Positions 35,906 to 44,150 of a stretch of 64,000 nt of DNA are shown here, piece after piece. A program made the position numbers and the translations under genes. This DNA comes from Clostridium ragsdalei P11 (GTDB taxonomy: Bacteria; Bacillota; Clostridia; Clostridiales; Clostridiaceae). Under the pieces are notes generated by a model, which searched no databases, was not told where the DNA came from, and saw nothing but the letters and a program-made list of their open reading frames with translations. Every line of letters begins with the position of its first letter. Positions within the stretch are counted from its first letter, which is position 1. Where the stretch lies: contig NZ_LROS01000009.1 in the NCBI RefSeq assembly GCF_001675165.1, positions 1-64,000 of the forward strand, written 5' to 3'.

Positions 35906-37033
35906 TCAATAATATGGAATTACCTTATTTCTACCTGTATGCTTTGCTTCATATAGAGCGATATCTGCACTTTTTATAATTTGTTTAACATTATTTACAA
36001 TATCAGGATAAGTTGTAACCCCAATAGATACAGAAATATTAATTTTTTTACCTATGGATAGTATAAACTCATGCTTTTCTATTGCTTTCCTTATTCGTTC
36101 ACCAATTTCTATAGCTTGTCTATTAGGACAGTCTATTAATAATATTGAAAACTCTTCTCCACCGTTTCTTGAAATTATATCAAAAGATCTGCATACTGTT
36201 TTGAGTATTAAAGCAATTTGTTTTAGCACTTCATCCCCTGAAGGATGACCATATGTATCATTAATTTTTTTAAACCAATCAATATCTATCATAATAAGTG
36301 AAAGCCTTTCTTTTCTTTCAACTGCCCTTTTAGATAAATCGTTAAACAAGTTGTTGAAATTTCTAACATTATTAAGCCCAGTTAAAAAGTCTCTGCAGGA
36401 ATCTTCCTTAAACTTCATAAACAACAAACTTGATTGATTTATATACTCGCAAAGATAATATATTATAAATCCAAATATAATTGTTAAAATTGAATATATA
36501 ATAAAGGTTTTGTAAATTGTACCATTGATTTTTACAGGTGACGATACTATATTCATAAAAAGAAAATGTAAAATCAAACTGCTGCTAATCATGCATATCC
36601 ATTTTTTTGTTTTCTGTACACTGCATTTAGAAATAATCCCACAGCTAATACTTATACTTAATATTGTAATTGACATAAGTAATGTTTGATAATTTATTAG
36701 CCAAAATACTATTGAAAAGAAAGAAATTACTACCCCTGTAATAAATGAAGATAAAAAGCCGCCGTTTATTGCTGAAATAAGTATAGCAAAATTTTGAAAA
36801 TCTACCGGTATGTAACCTTTATCTTCCATAATAAAAGGTATCAAAAATCCGCCTAAAACCCCTGAAGTAATTCCATATAACACTCTTGTCCTTACAGGAG
36901 ACGATGGATTTAATAAATGTTCCTTATTTTTAAAAAATTGACTCCATATAAAAAGAAATGAAATGAAAAGAAATACACTATTAAGTAAATGTCTTGTAAT
37001 AAATAAATAATTATTTATAGGGCAACACCTCAA
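35906..37033 (-). CDS. Membrane-anchored diguanylate cyclase
   Basis: A 5- to 6-helix N-terminal membrane sensor (about residues 1-200) is followed by a GGDEF domain with the active-site motif RNGGEEFS and the inhibitory-site region nearby. The enzyme makes c-di-GMP from GTP. The C-terminal end NKVIPYY is complete. The first codon is TTG at 37033 just before GAGGTG, so the true start may be a little downstream. No EAL partner or c-di-GMP riboswitch was noticed here. Confidence 0.85.
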   Translation of the reverse strand: MRCCPINNYLFITRHLLNSVFLFISFLFIWSQFFKNKEHLLNPSSPVRTRVLYGITSGVLGGFLIPFIMEDKGYIPVDFQNFAILISAINGGFLSSFITGVVISFFSIVFWLINYQTLLMSITILSISISCGIISKCSVQKTKKWICMISSSLILHFLFMNIVSSPVKINGTIYKTFIIYSILTIIFGFIIYYLCEYINQSSLLFMKFKEDSCRDFLTGLNNVRNFNNLFNDLSKRAVERKERLSLIMIDIDWFKKINDTYGHPSGDEVLKQIALILKTVCRSFDIISRNGGEEFSILLIDCPNRQAIEIGERIRKAIEKHEFILSIGKKINISVSIGVTTYPDIVNNVKQIIKSADIALYEAKHTGRNKVIPYY

Positions 37034-37343
37034 AACTTGGAAATTCCACCCTGTTTAATAAAGAATATTATAAGAGTATCTTACACATTTTAACTTATTT
37101 TTTATATACATTATTATTTAGGACGAAATAAATATTTTGTTCTAAAAATGATGATTTTATACTCATTTATTTTAATTTAATTTCATAAATTGAAAATAAT
37201 TACATACTTTATTCCATTTTATTGAAAATAATAACATTACTTTGATATTATTATTATAATAATTGGATTTTACGCAATATTATGTTATAATTTATAATAC
37301 AAAATATTTATAATGTACAATTATCTTGAAAAGAGGAAACTAA

Positions 37344-37943
37344 ATGGAAAGAAAAGGTGATAGAAAAGTAAAATATCTTACCCAAGAAGAAGTAAAAGAT
37401 CTTTTTAAAGCCATTATTAATTTAGATAGTACACATGCAGTTAGAGATTTAGCAATTTTTAGAGTTGCTTATAGGTGCGGCTTGAGAGCTTCAGAAATTG
37501 GTTTAATTAAATTGGAAGATTATAATGCTTCCAAAGGTGCAATTTACTGCAAAAGATTAAAGGGCAGTTACAATAATACTATAAGACTTGATACTAAAAC
37601 TAAAAATGCATTAGATACGTATATACATGAAAGCAAATTATCATTTAATTCTGAATTTTTATTTAAAAGCCAAAGAGGGAAACCAATTTCCAGACAAACT
37701 CTTGATTATATGATGAAAAAATATTGTTCCTATGCTAATATTTATGATAAAAGTAAATATCATTTTCATTCTATAAAGCATACTACAGCAGTTCATTTAG
37801 CAGAATCTGACATGGACATAAAAGAATTACAATGGTGGCTTGGGCATAAATCTGTTACAAATACAGAAATATACTTTCAATTTACAACAAAACAGCAGGA
37901 AAAGATGTATTCCAAGCTTGAGGCAAAAAGTGAAATGGTTTAA
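37344..37943 (+). CDS. Tyrosine recombinase, catalytic domain only (1)
   Basis: This 199-residue protein contains only the catalytic domain: first Arg (CGLRASE), Lys in KRLKGSYN, His in WWLGHKS and nucleophile Tyr in NTEIYFQF. In the HxxR box it reads HSIKHTTA, so the second catalytic Arg is replaced by Lys, unusual for this family though Lys is sometimes seen. It lacks the N-terminal SAM-like core-binding domain. Likely role: DNA strand exchange in mobile or phase-variable DNA. AAGAGGA precedes the ATG. Confidence 0.8.
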   Translation: MERKGDRKVKYLTQEEVKDLFKAIINLDSTHAVRDLAIFRVAYRCGLRASEIGLIKLEDYNASKGAIYCKRLKGSYNNTIRLDTKTKNALDTYIHESKLSFNSEFLFKSQRGKPISRQTLDYMMKKYCSYANIYDKSKYHFHSIKHTTAVHLAESDMDIKELQWWLGHKSVTNTEIYFQFTTKQQEKMYSKLEAKSEMV

Positions 37944-37986
37944 AAATATATAATTGCTGCATTTTGTCGATATTTTAATTTTGAAC

Positions 37987-38484
37987 TTACTTATTTAAGT
38001 TTTTATTAAATCTAACAGCATACGTTAAATATGGCTCTCCAAAATATTCTTCTTTATCTTTTTTATATCCATGTTTTTTATAAAATGAAATGGCTCTACT
38101 ATTTCCCTTAAAAGCCCATATTACAATTTCTTTATAACCATATTTAAACGCCTGTTGCTCTGCAAAGTTAATTAATTGACTTCCAATTCCTCGATTTTGA
38201 TAAGCCTCCGAAATATAAATACGCCAAACCTCAAAAGCCCCTATTTTATCATTGTCAACTGTATCTCCAATGGATAATAATGCTGCAATATGCCCATTAC
38301 ATTCATAAACATAGTTTGATAATCTACCAGATAAGAAATCTGCTTTCAATCTCTTTTCCCTATTAAAACAACCATTATCATTGAGCAATTGTTCATTTAC
38401 ATAACCATCATATACAGATCTCCAATTATCATTGACAATTTTACAAACAATTTCTATATCTTCTTCTTGAAGCAAACGTATCAT
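37987..38484 (-). CDS. GNAT acetyltransferase
   Basis: This 165-residue protein of the GNAT fold has the acetyl-CoA motif YQNRGIGSQLINFAEQQA and the C-terminal ISFYKKHGY. The start ATG at 38484 follows AGGAAATT-type spacing. Substrate unknown. Confidence 0.82.
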   Translation of the reverse strand: MIRLLQEEDIEIVCKIVNDNWRSVYDGYVNEQLLNDNGCFNREKRLKADFLSGRLSNYVYECNGHIAALLSIGDTVDNDKIGAFEVWRIYISEAYQNRGIGSQLINFAEQQAFKYGYKEIVIWAFKGNSRAISFYKKHGYKKDKEEYFGEPYLTYAVRFNKNLNK

Positions 38485-38610
38485 TTAATTAATTTCCTTT
38501 CTAAATTGGAATTTATTCTTATTATTTACATACACCAACCCATGTTCCAGAAGTTACTTTTGATAATTCTTCTGGGGTAATTTTTACATCAGAGTTACAT
38601 GAGCTAGAAT

Positions 38611-39180
38611 TTATAATTGGAATTCTGAAATTGGAATAACTGGTTTTGGATTTGCAGAATGTTCTCCGATAATTTTCTCCATCCAAATCATATCATACCA
38701 GTTTCCAAACTTATATCCGCATTTTGTAAAATGTGCAACTTTCCTATATCCTAAATGCTCATGAAAATATGTACTGGCATTGGTAAGATATGTATTTTCA
38801 GTAGATGTATAAGCTATACACGCATTGAGATTAAGAATATTTTGTCTCTTTAATATTTCTTCCAAAGCTAAATACAATTTTTTGCCTACACCTTTGCCTC
38901 GACAATCCTGACTTAGATATATAGTAGTTTCAACAGCCCAATCATATGCAACTCGCTCCTTAAATGACGAAACATATGCATAACCAATAATCTGATTGTT
39001 ATCTATTGCTACTATATATGGATATTTTTTTAATATATTATTAATTCTCTCAGTAAATTCTTCAACAGATGGAACATCATATTCAAAAGATATTGCAGTA
39101 TTCCTTACATAAGGTGCATATATAGCTAAAATTTCTTTTGCATCTGCTTTAGTTGCCATACGTATTGTAACGCTTGTCAT
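38611..39180 (-). CDS. GNAT acetyltransferase, phosphinothricin/MnaT-like
   Basis: This GNAT protein of about 189 residues starts MTSVTIRMATKADAKEILAI, with the acetyl-CoA loop SQDCRGKGVGKKLY and a C-terminal aromatic segment (FGNWYDMIWME). It belongs to the phosphinothricin N-acetyltransferase group, which acetylates amino groups of glutamate analogues or methionine sulfone-like compounds. The ATG at 39180 has GAAGGTAGG nearby; a longer frame upstream to 39252 lacks one. Confidence 0.82.
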   Translation of the reverse strand: MTSVTIRMATKADAKEILAIYAPYVRNTAISFEYDVPSVEEFTERINNILKKYPYIVAIDNNQIIGYAYVSSFKERVAYDWAVETTIYLSQDCRGKGVGKKLYLALEEILKRQNILNLNACIAYTSTENTYLTNASTYFHEHLGYRKVAHFTKCGYKFGNWYDMIWMEKIIGEHSANPKPVIPISEFQL

Positions 39181-39307
39181 TATCCTACCTTCTTTCCCAA
39201 AATATAAATAATCTTTAATTGTCACTCTCTTAATTTTTCTGTGCAAAGACAATTATACTTCAAAGTTCAAAACATTATTCAATAGATTTACTAAGTATTA
39301 CCACTCA

Positions 39308-40015
39308 TTAGCCCTGGATATATTTCTTAATCCACTGTCTTAAAAATTGTAGTTGTTCTTCGGTATGAAAATAATGCTCTCCCTGTTCCATAACCTGTAA
39401 ATTACAGTTGAAGCATTTTACAAATGAAGCTACCACATCAAACTCACATAAGTTGTCTTCTGAACCATAAAGAATTGAAGTTGGCTTATTCCAAGCAGCA
39501 ATAGGATGTTCTTTTACATAACAGTAGTAATCCCAATAGAGTGTTTGTCCAATAGGTGTCGAAATTTCTTTTTCTGATTTAAGTCTATTCTCACTTACAT
39601 TAAACCATGTCATCATATTATTTATAATACGTTCCATATTTACTACAGGAGATAAAAATAAGCACTGTTTGATTATCTCATCTTTATATGCTAATAGAGT
39701 GAAATATGCCCCAATACTACAAGCAAATACACTTATATTATTTGATAATGACTGAGCATAATTCATAATAGTATTAAGATCTTTAACACAGTTTTGAACT
39801 TTACAAGCATAGGCTTCATTCTTGCGATCACCATACTCAGGTAAATCAAAACTAAGCACTTGATAACCTATTGCTATTGCCTCTTCTGCAAATATAGTAA
39901 TGGCATCGTCTTCCTTATTTGACATATTACCATGTACCGCTACAAATAATTTATCGGATTTCTTACCCCACAAAATTGCAGGAATATTTTCTATTTTTAA
40001 TTTACTCTTTATCAT
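39308..40015 (-). CDS. Alpha/beta hydrolase
   Basis: About 235 residues. The nucleophile elbow is FACSIGAYF (Ser within A-C-S-I-G), the acid is probably in GSEDNLCEF and the base His in GEHYFHTEEQ. VAVHGNMSNK gives the oxyanion side. It looks like a serine hydrolase acting on a small ester or peptide-like substrate. The start ATG at 40015 is behind GAAGGAG. Confidence 0.82.
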   Translation of the reverse strand: MIKSKLKIENIPAILWGKKSDKLFVAVHGNMSNKEDDAITIFAEEAIAIGYQVLSFDLPEYGDRKNEAYACKVQNCVKDLNTIMNYAQSLSNNISVFACSIGAYFTLLAYKDEIIKQCLFLSPVVNMERIINNMMTWFNVSENRLKSEKEISTPIGQTLYWDYYCYVKEHPIAAWNKPTSILYGSEDNLCEFDVVASFVKCFNCNLQVMEQGEHYFHTEEQLQFLRQWIKKYIQG

Positions 40016-40219
40016 TGTATTCTCCTTCATATCTTTCTTTATACCTTTTATTATACATAAAATATAGTATAAAAATCATTTTTAATATATCTATTATAAC
40101 TCCTAATCATATACCACAAATTATGTTATATGTAAGTTTTTATATTATTTTTTGTTCTAATGTATTGTTTTTATGATATAATATAAAAAACAATACATAA
40201 CTTTCAGGAGGAAAAAGTG

Positions 40220-40768
40220 ATGGTTGTGGATCCAATTAGAGATAAAAATAAGATAGACGCATTGCTCATGCATTTAAAAGATAAAAGTGAAAGAGACTGG
40301 CTGTTAGCAAAATTTCAATTAAACACGGGATTAAGGATTAGTGACGTGATTAAAGTTAGAGTTCAAGATCTAATGACTTCCTATCTTAGTTTCAAGGATG
40401 ATCTTGTGATTCAAAAAAAGAAAATCAAATTAAATAACAGCCTTAAGAAAGCTCTAAATGCCTATATAGAGCATAATAATCTTGGACAAACTTTTTATAT
40501 TTTTCAGAGCAGAAAAGGCTTAAATAAACCCATAAGTGTCACACAAGCTTATAGAATTCTAAAAGCTACAGCTGTAAGTCTTCATATAAAGAATTTTGGG
40601 ACTCACAGCTTAAGGAAAACATGGGGATACTGGACTTATAAGGCGAACAGATACAATATTGGTCTTATTATGTATACATTTAATCATTCATCAAAAAAGA
40701 TCACTCTTAGATATATTGGGATAACTCAGGAAAATAAAGATGAATTATATTCTTTAGTTCAATTTTAA
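40220..40768 (+). CDS. Tyrosine recombinase, catalytic domain only (2)
   Basis: This protein of about 182 residues contains a complete second set of catalytic residues: TGLRISDV (Arg), HSLRKTWGYW (HxLR), FNHSSKKIT (His) and RYIGI (Tyr). It is also a bare catalytic domain. The start ATG at 40220 follows AGGAGG; a GTG at 40217 is possible. It carries the Arg in the HxxR box that recombinase 1 has lost. Its stop codon abuts a structured element (40769-40955). Confidence 0.8.
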   Translation: MVVDPIRDKNKIDALLMHLKDKSERDWLLAKFQLNTGLRISDVIKVRVQDLMTSYLSFKDDLVIQKKKIKLNNSLKKALNAYIEHNNLGQTFYIFQSRKGLNKPISVTQAYRILKATAVSLHIKNFGTHSLRKTWGYWTYKANRYNIGLIMYTFNHSSKKITLRYIGITQENKDELYSLVQF

Positions 40769-40955
40769 TTTATCCGATGACTACCTGCTCTAATATTCCC
40801 ACGCACACAGCGAAAGCGACTATCACCAAATCAAAGATTTGGGATATCTGCTTTTCTCCAAGTGGGAATAAAGAGCATCTACGTCCCTGGATAACGATTT
40901 CTAAGCATCATGTGGAGTCAAAACTCCATCTGATGCCAAGAACTCTGTTTATAGC
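40769..40955 (-). ncRNA. Structured element, omega-RNA-like / transposon right-end remnant (type 1, copy 2)
   Basis: It is a near copy of 15565-15800: it ends (minus strand) GTAGTCATCGGATAAA, carries the GTGGGAATATTAGAGCAGG/CCCAC stem and the CATCAGATGGAG hairpin, but has lost the middle TTCTTAGTGC hairpin. It directly follows the recombinase stop. No transposase ORF is adjacent. Confidence 0.45.
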
Positions 40956-41057
40956 ACTTGTATAATATACTAAAAATTTTATGGGGATATAAGCGAACAA
41001 ATTTTTTAGCAGTTAATAGGCCAAAATTTAAAAAAAATTTACTAGGAGGACTCTTAT

Positions 41058-42440
41058 ATGAAAATAAAAAATGCTTTAGAAAAAAACACTAAACAAGCTA
41101 TTGTAAACAAAATCGTTAATTATCTTGATAAAAACCCAGGAGAAAATGTAGATAAGATATTTTCAGCTATTAAAATGCTGACAAAAGATAAATCTGCATT
41201 AGCTCAGATTGAGTTTGTTGAGAATTACTACAACAACGATAAATCCAAACATGAATTTATCCAGGATATTTTAAAAAATACAGATACTAAATGTTTAAAG
41301 AAGTTTTTTACTAATTTTTTTGCAAATGCAAATTGGTATGCTGGCCCTAAGAGACAAAAATACATGGATGAAGAAAATACTAAAATACCCTTTGTCATGC
41401 TTTTAAGTCCATCCATGAGGTGTCCACTTCACTGTAAAGGATGTTATGCTTCAAGCTACAGTAAAAAAGATGATATTCCCCCTGAAGAAGTTGATAGAAT
41501 TATAGGAGAAGCAAGAGATCTTGGAATTTATTATATTATCATTTTAGGTGGCGAGCCTTTCTTCAATGATTATCTTTTGGATATATATGAAAAATACGAC
41601 GATGTAATGTTTACACCATTTACTAGCGGACTTTTACTTAATGAAAAAATTGCAGATAGAATCAAGAAATGTGGTAATGTAATACCTATGCTTTCAATTG
41701 AAGGATTTGAAAATGATACTGATGCTCGTAGGGGAAAAGGAACGTACCAAAAAGTTTTAAAAGCTATGGACATGCTCCATGAAAGAGGTATATTATTCGG
41801 AGTATCTTCAGCAGTTACAAGAACTAATATAAACACCGTACTCAGTGATGAATTCACAGATATGTTGATTGAAAAAGGTTCTAAAATGAGCTGGTACTTT
41901 TTATTCATGCCTGTTAATGGCGAAGATGAAGATTTTAATATGATGCTTACAGCAGAACAGAGAGATTACCTTGGAAAAAGAGCTAGAGAAATAAGAGCTA
42001 ATAAACCATATTTCACTTTAGATTTCTTTAATGATGCTCCATATGTAGGTGGGTGTATAGCAGGCAAATATTATTTTCATGTTAATTCAAAAGAGGATGT
42101 TGAACCTTGTATATTTTCTCACTTTTCAACAGTTAACTTAAAGGATAGGCATTTAATTGATGCTTTTAGGGATCCTTTTTTCAAAAAGCTAAGATCAATA
42201 CAACCTTATAATAAAAATATGTTAAGACCGTGTATGATGATAGATAACACAAACGTTATAATTAATGTATGTAATGAAGTTGGAGCAAAGCCTGATGATT
42301 CTGGAGCAGAAAAAATGCTTCATGACGATGAATTTCATAAAAAAATAACAAAATCAGCAGAAGATTTTGTACCATATGCAGAAAAAACATGGGATGAAGT
42401 TTTTAAGAAAAAAGGTAATGATAATTTTGCTAAGGGATAA
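41058..42440 (+). CDS. Radical SAM protein with C-terminal Cys-rich region
   Basis: This 460-residue protein has the cluster motif MRCPLHCKGCY at residues 120-130 (Cys 122, 126, 129) and the SAM-binding GGEPF. A C-terminal region with further Cys (GGCIAGKYY, VEPCIFSH, RPCMMID, INVCNE) is compatible with SPASM-type auxiliary clusters. An N-terminal helical segment of about 110 residues precedes the TIM barrel. Likely oxidative or peptide-modifying chemistry; no precursor peptide was recognised nearby. Site AGGAGG precedes the start. Confidence 0.82.
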   Translation: MKIKNALEKNTKQAIVNKIVNYLDKNPGENVDKIFSAIKMLTKDKSALAQIEFVENYYNNDKSKHEFIQDILKNTDTKCLKKFFTNFFANANWYAGPKRQKYMDEENTKIPFVMLLSPSMRCPLHCKGCYASSYSKKDDIPPEEVDRIIGEARDLGIYYIIILGGEPFFNDYLLDIYEKYDDVMFTPFTSGLLLNEKIADRIKKCGNVIPMLSIEGFENDTDARRGKGTYQKVLKAMDMLHERGILFGVSSAVTRTNINTVLSDEFTDMLIEKGSKMSWYFLFMPVNGEDEDFNMMLTAEQRDYLGKRAREIRANKPYFTLDFFNDAPYVGGCIAGKYYFHVNSKEDVEPCIFSHFSTVNLKDRHLIDAFRDPFFKKLRSIQPYNKNMLRPCMMIDNTNVIINVCNEVGAKPDDSGAEKMLHDDEFHKKITKSAEDFVPYAEKTWDEVFKKKGNDNFAKG

Positions 42441-42449
42441 GGCAATGCT

Positions 42450-42525
42450 GGAGAGCAGCCTGAGCGTTTATTGCTGTTCTTTACAGAAATCGATAAACCT
42501 CAGTGATTTGGGGACAAAGTCCCCA
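42450..42525. terminator. Terminator hairpins between convergent genes
   Basis: AGAGCAGC/GCTGTTCT is a first hairpin; TGGGGAC-AAA-GTCCCCA (42509-42525) is a strong second one with an outer AACCT/AGGTT stem. Confidence 0.65.
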
Positions 42526-42537
42526 GGTTAAGCTCCT

Positions 42538-43077
42538 TTATTTAAGTATTTCAACATTTTCATAAATGGTTTTCTTCTCATTGGGTGAAATAACTTTATC
42601 TGTAATATACGCTATTAAAATAATCACAGGTATATCAATTGCATATCGGGTAATCATAAATTTCCATCCCATTACTGATGCTTCAAATAATGATATAGGT
42701 ATTTTTGTAGCAGACCATGCTCCTATAAAAATTAGCACGTTGAAAAATGCACTTTCCTTTTTCATCAAAACTGCAGCAAAAGGGAAAGAAACATATACCG
42801 GTCCAGCAGCAAATGAACCTAATAAAAAGGCAATAATCATACCTTTTAACCCTGAACCTTTTCCCATAAGTTTTATCATTGTTTCCTTTTGTACCCAAGC
42901 ATCCAAAAGCCCCATCAGAATAAAGATCGGGGGCATAATAGCAAGCAGTTCCTTTAAATTATCTGCCGTTCCTTCCAACGAATTTATTCCCAATGAAGGT
43001 TTTACTAACAATAAAATTAAATTTATTATTAAAATAATACCAAAAGTTCTATATCTTTTTAATATTCTTTTCATCAT
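42538..43077 (-). CDS. Permease half, UPF0718/COG0701-like (C-terminal partner)
   Basis: This 179-residue hydrophobic protein of about four or five segments includes GSFAAGPVYVSFPFAAVLMKKE. It matches the second repeat of COG0701-type permeases, here split into two genes. The ATG overlaps the previous stop by 4 bases (43074-43077), so translation is coupled. It may form a heterodimer with the upstream-encoded half. The transported ion or molecule is unknown; COG0701 relatives include metal and arsenic-type permeases. Confidence 0.75.
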   Translation of the reverse strand: MMKRILKRYRTFGIILIINLILLLVKPSLGINSLEGTADNLKELLAIMPPIFILMGLLDAWVQKETMIKLMGKGSGLKGMIIAFLLGSFAAGPVYVSFPFAAVLMKKESAFFNVLIFIGAWSATKIPISLFEASVMGWKFMITRYAIDIPVIILIAYITDKVISPNEKKTIYENVEILK

Positions 43078-43550
43078 ATTAACACTCCCATCACAAAAGC
43101 AATTGCAAAAGAAAACACAAGGGCAAGTGAATTTCTAACATATGTGGCTTTCTTACCCCAATATTTTGATTCAATAGGGATTGTAATAATTCCAACCATG
43201 ACTGACGTTGATATAAGCATTGTTATTTGAGCCATGCCAGCCCCATTTTTTAACAAAGTAGCTGCTAATGGAAATGTGACAAAACCAGGTATTACAGTAC
43301 AAGATCCAATAAGTGCAGCTAACGCTAAACCTAATATACCAGATTGATGACCCATTATTTTTGAAATGACCTGCGGGCTTAAAATAGCAAGCATAATTCC
43401 TATAATAAACAATATGGAAAGGAATAACGGCAAGATATTTTCAAAAGACTTCCAAGCTTTTTTTAGAGCCAGTAAAGTTTTTTCGTGGCTTTTAATTAAT
43501 GATATAAATAATAGAACAAGCATTAAAAAGTATAATCCCATAGTAAACAT
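43074..43550 (-). CDS. Permease half, UPF0718/COG0701-like (N-terminal partner)
   Basis: This 158-residue protein of four or five segments includes GSCTVIPGFVTFPLAATLLK. Its paired repeat is similar to GPVYVSFPFAAVLMKKE in the partner. AGGAGG lies 13 bases upstream of ATG at 43550. It is divergent from a PadR regulator, whose operators lie in the shared intergenic region; it is probably repressed by it. Confidence 0.75.
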   Translation of the reverse strand: MFTMGLYFLMLVLLFISLIKSHEKTLLALKKAWKSFENILPLFLSILFIIGIMLAILSPQVISKIMGHQSGILGLALAALIGSCTVIPGFVTFPLAATLLKNGAGMAQITMLISTSVMVGIITIPIESKYWGKKATYVRNSLALVFSFAIAFVMGVLI

Positions 43551-43615
43551 AAAATTCTTTTACCTCCTCATATAATTAGTTGTGTAAAATTAAGCACTAT
43601 AGTGTAATAAATATA

Positions 43616-43634
43616 ATAGTGTATTTAACACTAT
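43616..43634. promoter_or_regulatory. PadR-type operator 1
   Basis: ATAGTGT-ATTTA-ACACTAT is a perfect 19-bp palindrome in the divergent intergenic region. It repeats 39 bp away (43655-43673). Confidence 0.65.
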
Positions 43635-43654
43635 TAGCATACATCTATTTTTTG

Positions 43655-43673
43655 ATAGTGTCAATAACACTAA
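43655..43673. promoter_or_regulatory. PadR-type operator 2
   Basis: ATAGTGT-CAATA-ACACTAA matches operator 1 with one arm mismatch. A third related dyad, CACTATAGTG, lies at 43595-43604. Confidence 0.6.
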
Positions 43674-43743
43674 TATATTATTTGCAATAAGGTGTATAAA
43701 GTAATATAATGTTATTATACTATAAATAAAAAGGAGATATTCT

Positions 43744-44082
43744 ATGGCTGGTAAAAGAAAACAATCTCGTCATCTTCCTGCATTTATTTTATTGACACTA
43801 GCTGAAGGTTCTGCATATGGTGGTGCAATATATACTTCACTTATAGAAAATATACCTGATTTTCAGTGTGATCAAGGAGCTATATACCGTACTCTTAAGC
43901 AGCTTGAAGATGATGGTGCAGTAATATTTTCGTGGGATACAACTAATTCAGGACCTGCAAAAAAAATCTATACTATTACTGACACCGGATTAAATCAACT
44001 TGATGATTGGAAAAATGATATAGAAAAAAGAATCCTATATTTAAAATATTTTTTAGATAGATATAAGAATTTAAATAGTTAA
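43744..44082 (+). CDS. PadR-family transcriptional regulator
   Basis: This 112-residue winged-helix protein contains the PadR features SAYGGAIYTSLIE, CDQGAIYRTLKQLEDDGAV (recognition helix and wing) and a C-terminal dimerisation helix. It is divergent from the split permease with two palindromic operators between, so it probably represses the permease and itself. AAGGAG precedes the ATG. Confidence 0.85.
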   Translation: MAGKRKQSRHLPAFILLTLAEGSAYGGAIYTSLIENIPDFQCDQGAIYRTLKQLEDDGAVIFSWDTTNSGPAKKIYTITDTGLNQLDDWKNDIEKRILYLKYFLDRYKNLNS

Positions 44083-44150
44083 ACTATGAAACTCAATGCC
44101 ATGTTTTCATACATGAAGTTAGACATAAAGCCAATAGTAGGATTAGATCG

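Noticed and set aside
38520-38610. A possible small peptide on the minus strand (SSSCNSDVKITPEELSKV, then TSGTWVGVCK) as a RiPP precursor.
   Set aside because: No start codon or ribosome site was found in frame, and the upstream part overlaps the end of the acetyltransferase gene.
42566-43138. A long plus-strand open frame over the permease genes.
   Set aside because: It is an opposite-strand shadow of the two hydrophobic permease genes; no ribosome site and no recognisable domain.
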